A stretch of DNA of 10,696 bases from an uncultured Clostridia bacterium. GTDB lineage: Bacteria > Bacillota > Clostridia > Oscillospirales > Acutalibacteraceae. The position numbers were made by a program, and so were the translations under genes. Shown piece by piece: positions 6,024-10,696 of this stretch (position 1 is the stretch's first letter; each line of letters begins with the position of its first letter). Where the stretch lies: contig CALBKQ010000090.1 in NCBI GenBank assembly GCA_937895645.1, forward strand, positions 1-10,696, written 5' to 3'. The notes beneath the pieces were generated by a model. The model had not been told where the DNA came from. It did no database searches and was given only the letters and a program-made list of their open reading frames with translations.

Positions 6024-7691
6024 ATGAACATAGATAATCTTTGTATGAGTTGTATGAATGAATTATATGGCGAAAAGCAGTGTCCAAAATGTGGTTATTA
6101 TGTTGATTCACCACAGATTTCACCTTATTTACCATTAAGAACACCCGTAGGTGACAAATACATTTTAGGTAAAGTCTTGTCATCTAATAGTGAGGGTGCT
6201 ACATACATGGCTTATGACACAGGTCGTAATACACCTGTGTATGTCCGTGAGTTTTTACCTGAAAAGTTTATTGACCGCAGTTTCGGTGAAACTAAAATCA
6301 AAGTTAAGGAACAATGGTATGATTACTATTATTCATATCTTAAAAAGTTCCTTGATTTGTGGCGTCAGTTGGCTCGTGTAAGAGGACTTTCTGCACTTAT
6401 TCCTGTGGTAGATATTGTTGAAGAAAACAATACTGCTTATGTGGTAACTGAATATGTTGAAAGTATTTCACTTCGTGAGTTTTTACTTCGTAGTCAGACA
6501 GGTTATCTTAATTGGGAAAAAGCAAAAGTACTGTTTATGCCTGTGCTTTCAACACTTTCTACACTTCACAAAATGGGCATCACTCATAATGGTATTAACC
6601 CTGATAATCTTCTTATAGGTCGTGACGGTAAACTTCGTCTCTCAGGTTTTTCAATAAGTGAAGCACGAATTGAAGGCAGTGAGTTATCGCCTGAATTGTT
6701 TGAGGGATATACGCCTATCGAACAGTATGGTTATACTTACGAAAATGGTTGCTGGTCAGATGTTTACGCATTCTGTGCAGTAATTTACAGAGCCCTTGTA
6801 GGTAGCGTACCACAAGATGCAGTTTCCCGTTCAATGAATGACCAACTTATAATCCCTGCAAGATATGCCGAAATTATTCCTGTTTATGTAATCAACGCAC
6901 TCATGAATGGTTTGCAGATTGACCCGCAAGACCGAACAAAAGATGTTGAGTCACTTCGCGAAGAACTTTCAGCAACACCGGGTAACGTGGTTTCATCATT
7001 TTCAGGTGTAAATGTACCAACAGGGGAGAGAAAACAAAAAGAGCCCGAAGCAGTAGTGGTTGATGCTGATGAAAACTCAACTGCAAAAACAATTCTTATT
7101 GCATTTCTTGTGTGTCTAGGTGTAGGGCTTATTGTAGTAGGTGGTTGGTTCTTGTATGATAAAGTCTTAAGAGATTATGTTGAGACACCAATCGAATCCA
7201 CAACTGAAGCGCCCGAAATGTTTGAAGTTCCTAATTTTGTAAACAGTTCTTATGATATGGTTGCACAAAACCCTGTCCAGAATGACCGTTTCACTATTAA
7301 ATCTATAATGGAATACAGTACAGAAGTTGAAAAAGGTTATATTATTTCCCAAAGTATTGAGGCAGGTCAGGTTGTTGAAGAGGGTACTGTAATTACATTT
7401 GTTGTAAGTAAAGGTCCTGAATATAAAATAATACCATCAGTTAAAAATCTTTATGTTGACTTTGCAAAAGAGCAACTTGAAGAAGCAGGATTTGTAGTAA
7501 ATATAATTACAAAAGAGAATAATGGTGATTATGAAGAAGGCATTGTTGCAGAAGTAACACCTGAAGAGGGTGCAAGTCGTGTAAAAGGCACTAATGTATA
7601 TATTAAGGTTTACGGACCACCACCAAGCACCGAGCCACAAACTGAAGAAAGCACAACTGGTGGCGGACTGTTCGGTGGATTTTTAGATTAA
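6024..7691 (+). CDS. Zinc-ribbon, PASTA-domain membrane protein with a catalytically degenerate Ser/Thr kinase fold (pseudokinase)
   Basis: The protein has 555 residues. Order: a zinc ribbon CxxC..CxxC (Cys7, 10, 20, 23); a kinase-like domain at about 45-315; one TM helix at about 355-378; two extracellular PASTA repeats (about 400-465 and 468-531); and a Gly-rich acidic tail. The fold is recognisable from TYMAYD, REFLP, AYVVTEYVE, NPDNLLI, GYTPIEQY, WSDVYAF (Asp246) and DRT (Arg304). The catalytic residues are replaced: Gly-loop glycines by Ser53 and Asn55, the VAIK Lys by Arg75, the alpha-C Glu probably by Leu112, HRD Asp by Gly190 (HNG), and DFG by Gly-Phe-Ser at 208-210. Only Asn195 of the catalytic loop remains. 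Active relatives (PknB/PrkC type) sense muropeptides or lipid II through PASTA domains and phosphorylate cell-wall and division proteins. This one more likely acts as a sensor-scaffold or regulator of an active kinase. It is a single gene with its own promoter and a terminator at 7718-7749. Confidence 0.9.
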   Translation: MNIDNLCMSCMNELYGEKQCPKCGYYVDSPQISPYLPLRTPVGDKYILGKVLSSNSEGATYMAYDTGRNTPVYVREFLPEKFIDRSFGETKIKVKEQWYDYYYSYLKKFLDLWRQLARVRGLSALIPVVDIVEENNTAYVVTEYVESISLREFLLRSQTGYLNWEKAKVLFMPVLSTLSTLHKMGITHNGINPDNLLIGRDGKLRLSGFSISEARIEGSELSPELFEGYTPIEQYGYTYENGCWSDVYAFCAVIYRALVGSVPQDAVSRSMNDQLIIPARYAEIIPVYVINALMNGLQIDPQDRTKDVESLREELSATPGNVVSSFSGVNVPTGERKQKEPEAVVVDADENSTAKTILIAFLVCLGVGLIVVGGWFLYDKVLRDYVETPIESTTEAPEMFEVPNFVNSSYDMVAQNPVQNDRFTIKSIMEYSTEVEKGYIISQSIEAGQVVEEGTVITFVVSKGPEYKIIPSVKNLYVDFAKEQLEEAGFVVNIITKENNGDYEEGIVAEVTPEEGASRVKGTNVYIKVYGPPPSTEPQTEESTTGGGLFGGFLD

Positions 7692-7717
7692 ATATTAAAA
7701 TTTGAATAGCATAAAAC

Positions 7718-7749
7718 AAAAATGGTCTGTCAGGTACAGACCATTTTTT
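7718..7749. terminator. Bidirectional intrinsic terminator between convergent genes
   Basis: A 13-bp perfect stem, AAAAATGGTCTGT (7718-7730) with ACAGACCATTTTT (7736-7748), loop CAGGT, followed by one more T. It terminates the pseudokinase gene on the plus strand and the GH31 gene, which ends at 7758, on the minus strand. Confidence 0.94.
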
Positions 7750-7757
7750 ATTGCAAT

Positions 7758-10064
7758 TTATAGTTTACTTTTAATTTCAAAACATCTTGTGTCTCCAGAA
7801 TACAGTTTTAATTTGACATTAAAATCTGTTTTTCCGGTGTTTACATAATTGACGCTGACTTTGTTTTTGTCGCAAGTCACAGTAAAATGGATTTTTACAC
7901 ATTCGTCTTTTTGATAGGCAAATGAAACTCCGTCATCGTTAAAAAAGTCGCTTTCAAAAGAGCCTTCATTTATGGGATAAACAGTAAAAACAATATCATC
8001 TTTTTTATTGAATCCATAAGGTGCCTCATTTGTTGCAATTACACTTCCACTTTTTACAAAGTAAGGCATTTCACTTTCGGCTGGTATGTTGATTTTAATC
8101 TTTTGTCCGCCTTGATAAAGTTTATCACCTAAGTACCAATCATCTTTTCGTGGCAGATATATTTCTGTTTCCTCTTTGCCTTCGTCAAACACAAAGCCCA
8201 CGAGGATATCTTTACCGAACATCATTGTATCATTTTCTTCCAAAAGCTCTTTATCATCATAATAAAGAAATGCGGGTGCATTCATTGGAATTTCATTTTT
8301 GACTGCATTGTAAGCACAGTTGTAAAGGTAGGGCAGAAGTGTATGCCTTTGTGCGAAAAGATTTCGAACATACGGAATAATATCTTCGTAACTCCACGGC
8401 ATCGTAGCAGAACCATCCTTGTTCCAGGAATGAATAGTAAATCTTGGCTCAAATACGCCGTGCTGAAGCCAACGCAAAAGTAATTCTCTTGATGGCATAT
8501 CACCGTCAAATCCACCTAAATCGTGGCCATAAAAGAAAAGTCCTGAAAGTGACATAGTAAGACCTATATTGTGGCAATAACGCAAATCTTTGAATTCACT
8601 TCTGTTGTCACCTGACCAGGTCTGTGCAAGTCGTCTCACAGCCAAATTTCCGCTTCTGGTAGAGATAAACGGTCTCAGATTCGGCTCTTTTTTTATTTGT
8701 ACCAAATAAGAAGAAAGCACCATAAGATATGTAAGTGCTGGTTTTATTCTCTTTGCACTTACATTACCTTCTCCAAAACCATAAGCAACAGCATCAAGGT
8801 CTTTTATATCAAACTCGTTATTGTCATTCCAAGTTGCAGTAACACCATAATCAAGTAAGCACTCTTTAACTTTTTCATACCAATAATCGAATGCTTCAGC
8901 ATTAGTAAAATCGAGATAGCTTCCCAAGCCGTCCCAAAATTCTGTTACAAAAGGAGTACCATCTTTGTTTTTGATAAAATAGCCTTTTCTGGCAATCTCA
9001 TCATATAAAGGGTGGCTGTCTAAAAATGCAGGTTTTATGTTGGGTATAATATTTATTCCCTCATCGCTGAACTTCCTGATAAACTCTTTCGGCTTGGGGA
9101 ATTTGTCCGTATTCCAATTAAATACATACCGTCTGTTTCCTATTGAAGTGTATCCTGATGAAAGATAAAATCCACCACAAGAAAGGTTAAAGTTTTTGAG
9201 ATTTTGTAGAAATCCATTCATTTGATTTTCACTGTCGGGAGCATCAGTATAAGACATAGTGCTTCCACAAAAATCAAAACTCCATTTGGGTGGGAATGGT
9301 TGTTTGCCGCAAAGAAAACAGAGCTGTTGAAGAATTGACAATTTATTTCCGAAGAAAACATAATAAACAAGGCAGTTATCCTCTGTTCTAAAATATTTGT
9401 ATGTGGGATAATAATTGTTTATTTCTTTGCCAAAATCAGCAAAAGAAGTGTCGGTAGTGTCATAAAAGATTCCGTAAGCTCCTACACTGTTTTCACAGAT
9501 ATAAAAAGGTAAATGCTTGTAAAGCGGGTCACTCTCTTTTGCGTCGTATCCCATAGCGTCACTACACTCAATACGGAATGCTCTGCCCGATTTATTAAGG
9601 TCACCGCCTTTATCACCAAGACCATAGATTATTTCTGTTTTCTCCCGTGTGATATAGTGAAAATTGTCTTTACCAAATTCTCCGTCAAAATTGTATGCAA
9701 GGGGTTTGCGGTCTGAAAAAAGTTCTTTGCCGTCAAGTGAGTATGATAGTATAAAATTGTGTAAATCAAGATTGATTTCTACACTACATGGCAGAGTGAA
9801 TTTTTCACCATTTTCTGTTTCTTTACTTTCAATTCTGCATGGAGAAAATCCGTCAAGAGAAAGTCTGTCTCTGCCGTTCATAAGTAAATCGTTATTAGGA
9901 CTGACAGAAAATGTTGGTAGCATTTTGCTGTTCTCTTTATAAATCGCAACTCGTATACAACTTTCGCTTATGAAATCCAGCCTAGCTATATTGTCGTCAG
10001 ATTTGTATATGCTATAAGACTGACTTTTTTCAAATAATGTGAAATTGTGATTGAATTTGTTCAT
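7758..10064 (-). CDS. Glycoside hydrolase family 31 (alpha-glucosidase-like)
   Basis: This 768-residue retaining alpha-glycosidase has no signal peptide, so it is cytoplasmic. Layout follows GH31: N-terminal beta-sandwich (to about 240, including EIIYGLGDKGGDLNKSG), (beta/alpha)8 barrel (about 260-590) and C-terminal beta-sandwiches. The nucleophile is Asp414 in WNDNNE (family pattern WxDMNE) and the acid/base is Asp486 in WSGDN. Other active-site blocks are FYLSSGYTS (299-307), HDLGGF (514-519) and the conserved His545 (FTIHSWN). GH31 members act on maltose/isomaltose-type oligosaccharides, xylosides, galactosides or as transglucosylases; the exact substrate is not decided here. The ATG at 10062-10064 has GGAGA at 10071-10075, 6 nt away. 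It stands alone, transcribed from a predicted promoter near 10173-10200 with a leader of about 100 nt, with no transporter beside it in the window. All catalytic residues are present. Confidence 0.93.
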   Translation of the reverse strand: MNKFNHNFTLFEKSQSYSIYKSDDNIARLDFISESCIRVAIYKENSKMLPTFSVSPNNDLLMNGRDRLSLDGFSPCRIESKETENGEKFTLPCSVEINLDLHNFILSYSLDGKELFSDRKPLAYNFDGEFGKDNFHYITREKTEIIYGLGDKGGDLNKSGRAFRIECSDAMGYDAKESDPLYKHLPFYICENSVGAYGIFYDTTDTSFADFGKEINNYYPTYKYFRTEDNCLVYYVFFGNKLSILQQLCFLCGKQPFPPKWSFDFCGSTMSYTDAPDSENQMNGFLQNLKNFNLSCGGFYLSSGYTSIGNRRYVFNWNTDKFPKPKEFIRKFSDEGINIIPNIKPAFLDSHPLYDEIARKGYFIKNKDGTPFVTEFWDGLGSYLDFTNAEAFDYWYEKVKECLLDYGVTATWNDNNEFDIKDLDAVAYGFGEGNVSAKRIKPALTYLMVLSSYLVQIKKEPNLRPFISTRSGNLAVRRLAQTWSGDNRSEFKDLRYCHNIGLTMSLSGLFFYGHDLGGFDGDMPSRELLLRWLQHGVFEPRFTIHSWNKDGSATMPWSYEDIIPYVRNLFAQRHTLLPYLYNCAYNAVKNEIPMNAPAFLYYDDKELLEENDTMMFGKDILVGFVFDEGKEETEIYLPRKDDWYLGDKLYQGGQKIKINIPAESEMPYFVKSGSVIATNEAPYGFNKKDDIVFTVYPINEGSFESDFFNDDGVSFAYQKDECVKIHFTVTCDKNKVSVNYVNTGKTDFNVKLKLYSGDTRCFEIKSKL

Positions 10065-10172
10065 AGCAATTCTCCAACGGTTTATTTGTCAGCATTGTTA
10101 AAAAAGTTTTTAGATTGAACTTACGCCTTCAAAAATCCCTCATATTTCAATTTATAAAATATGCTTGATTTA

Positions 10173-10200
10173 ATTATATCATAAAAACTAATATACTCAA
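10173..10200 (-). promoter_or_regulatory. Predicted promoter of the GH31 gene
   Basis: On the minus strand TTGAGT (10200-10195), 16-nt spacer, then a perfect TATAAT (10178-10173) preceded by TGA (extended -10). Predicted start is near 10166, leaving a leader of about 100 nt in which no riboswitch or clear cre box was recognised. Confidence 0.65.
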
Positions 10201-10213
10201 TATAAAATTAGTT
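10186..10213. promoter_or_regulatory. Inverted repeat flanking the GH31 -35 box (candidate operator)
   Basis: AACTAAT (10186-10192) and ATTAGTT (10207-10213) are perfect 7-bp inverted repeats with a 14-nt spacer, centres 21 bp apart, with the predicted -35 (10195-10200) between them. The sequence is very AT-rich, so chance is a real alternative. Confidence 0.3.
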
Positions 10214-10325
10214 AAAATTCAGCCTCAGAATTAAGTGGAGAAGTTATAAGAATTAATCAAAGAATGTACTAATTATCATGTTTTTTACGCACAGACCAAT
10301 CATCCTTCACACTAAATGGATAAAC
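10214..10325. other. AT-rich intergenic stretch with no recognised feature
   Basis: Between the GH31 promoter region and the terminator at 10326-10356 I see no plausible gene, no ribosome site leading a coding frame and no repeat. An ATG at 10279 opens a short frame that only runs through the terminator and the tRNA-like DNA and is not credible. Confidence 0.6.
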
Positions 10326-10356
10326 AAAAAACGGGTACCTAACGGTATCCGTTTTT
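10326..10356. terminator. Intrinsic terminator downstream of the tRNA-like CCA end
   Basis: AAAAACGGGTACC (10327-10339) pairs with GGTATCCGTTTTT (10344-10356) over 13 bp with one G-T pair, loop TAAC. Both flanks give U-tracts in their respective directions. On the minus strand it begins about 6 nt after the CCA end of the tRNA-like fragment, the position expected for a tRNA gene terminator. Confidence 0.85.
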
Positions 10357-10361
10357 GTTTT

Positions 10362-10490
10362 TGGCAGGGGCAGAAGGATTCGAATTATATATTCACAACG
10401 CAAATGGTGGATTTGCGTTGTGCTTCTCGCTAAAAATGATACACCGTATCATTTTCTTAACGCACGAACCCACGGCACGCGGTTTTGGAG
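10362..10490 (-). pseudogene. Interrupted, degenerate tRNA-Trp-like gene (possible attachment-site remnant)
   Basis: Read on the minus strand, 10384-10362 is a clean tRNA 3' end: T-loop TTCGAAT, T-stem CCTTC, acceptor strand TGCCCCT, discriminator G and encoded CCA. The acceptor with G73 fits tRNA-Trp, whose 5' strand would be AGGGGCA. Further upstream, 10490-10465 reads CTCCAAA (anticodon loop with CCA), ACCGC, GTGCC, GTGGG, TTCG, with exactly the spacing of a tRNA anticodon 3' stem, 5-nt variable loop and T-arm. The two parts are separated by 84 bp, and the 5' half does not resemble a tRNA: no AGGGGCA acceptor strand, an enlarged anticodon loop (GCGG then ATTAA) and a 3-nt D-loop. The T-stem halves GTGGG/CCTTC pair imperfectly. 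It cannot encode a normal tRNA. It may be an integration scar, a decayed tRNA or a tRNA-derived repeat. Confidence 0.6.
10385..10468. repeat. 84-bp insert with two perfect hairpins, bounded by CGAA direct repeats
   Basis: The insert lies in the T-loop of the tRNA-like sequence, with CGAA at 10381-10384 and again at 10465-10468. It holds a 12-bp perfect hairpin, CACAACGCAAAT/ATTTGCGTTGTG (10394-10422, loop GGTGG), and a 10-bp perfect hairpin, AAAATGATAC/GTATCATTTT (10433-10455, loop ACC). No coding potential is seen. Confidence 0.6.
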
Positions 10491-10519
10491 TTAATCCGCG
10501 GTCTCACAGACTGCGTGCC
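10474..10519. other. GC-rich three-way-junction-like inverted repeat
   Basis: GGCACGC (10474-10480) and GCGTGCC (10513-10519) pair perfectly. Within them, CGCGG (10478-10482) can pair with CCGCG (10496-10500), and GTCT/AGAC (10501-10511) forms a small hairpin. The part at 10474-10490 overlaps the tRNA-Trp-like segment. On either strand an outer 5-bp stem plus two inner hairpins gives a cloverleaf-like fold. Whether it is an RNA is unknown. Confidence 0.4.
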
Positions 10520-10696
10520 ATATTCCGTAGAAAAACAACTACATTCAGATTTATATAAAATCTCCAAATCACAATTTGATGCTATTTTGATGATATCCAA
10601 AACTATCGGCAAGGAAGGTGCAAAATTTACTACATAGAAATCAAAGAAAAAGACTTCAAAAACTACAAAGTAAATGCTTCAATTAAATTGATTTTT
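10520..10696. other. Right-edge AT-rich region, no firm gene
   Basis: No complete gene is recognised. On the plus strand a frame without ATG, GTG or TTG is open from 10580 to the window end and reads YYIEIKEKDFKNYKVNAS in its later part. A second frame, open from 10461, stops at TAG 10635-10637 after ISKSQFDAILMISKTIGKE. The two could be one frameshifted coding remnant, or chance in AT-rich DNA. Confidence 0.3.

Noticed and set aside
10336..10500. Integron attC-like site (TAAC and GTTAA motifs near hairpins)
   Set aside because: The motifs do not fit the RYYYAAC/GTTRRRY boxes in paired orientation, and no cassette array or integron integrase is present.
10491..10510. T-box-like match GTGAGACCGCGG on the minus strand
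   Set aside because: It differs from the GGTGGNACCGCGG core at key positions, has no Stem I or specifier region, and no aminoacyl-tRNA or amino-acid gene follows.
10355..10558. 67-residue plus-strand frame across the tRNA-like region
   Set aside because: Its AGAEGFE beginning is simply the reverse complement of a tRNA 3' end; such frames are a known artefact. No ribosome site precedes it.
1..10696. CRISPR array, rRNA, transposase or phage genes
   Set aside because: No repeat-spacer series, rRNA-like block or mobile-element protein was seen on either strand.

Overview
The window looks like chromosomal DNA from a low-GC, gut-type clostridial Firmicute (Oscillospirales/Ruminococcaceae-like). 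This is inferred from the AT-rich intergenic DNA, strong AGGAGG-type ribosome binding sites, sigma-A-like promoters, U-tract hairpin terminators, and protein families typical of such bacteria: clostridial-type PASTA kinase relatives, HI0933/BaiN and COG2509 flavoproteins, and a GH31 glycosidase. No species can be named from the sequence alone.

Layout. Positions 1-464 (+) hold the C-terminal half of a calcineurin-like metallophosphoesterase that enters from the left edge. A shared bidirectional terminator (470-506) separates it from a two-gene minus-strand operon: a membrane-anchored alpha/beta hydrolase (1171-2217) followed 3 nt later by an SGNH/GDSL hydrolase (511-1167). Divergent from that operon, behind a strong extended -10 promoter flanked by three related half-sites, runs a tightly packed plus-strand operon: an XRE regulator (2365-2730), a DtxR/MntR-type metal-dependent regulator (2742-3128), an HI0933/BaiN-family flavoprotein (3131-4378) and a COG2509 FAD-dependent dehydrogenase (4362-5957, overlapping its predecessor by 17 nt). 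The pairing of two regulators with two flavoenzymes suggests a metal- or redox-responsive unit.

Next, behind its own consensus -35 promoter, is a zinc-ribbon/kinase-fold/TM/PASTA protein (6024-7691). Every recognisable catalytic residue of its kinase fold is replaced, so it reads as a membrane pseudokinase with extracellular muropeptide-type sensor domains. A second bidirectional terminator (7718-7749) separates it from a convergent cytoplasmic GH31 alpha-glycosidase (7758-10064, minus) with its own promoter near 10173-10200.

The right end (10065-10696) has no convincing protein gene but is structurally the oddest part. On the minus strand lie pieces of a tRNA-Trp-like gene: a clean T-loop-to-CCA 3' end at 10362-10384 and an anticodon-loop-to-T-loop stretch at 10465-10490. 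They are separated by an 84-bp insert that carries two perfect hairpins and is bounded by CGAA direct repeats. A terminator follows the CCA end. This is best read as a decayed or interrupted tRNA, an attachment-site scar or a tRNA-derived repeat, and it is the main candidate for something undescribed, together with the pseudokinase.
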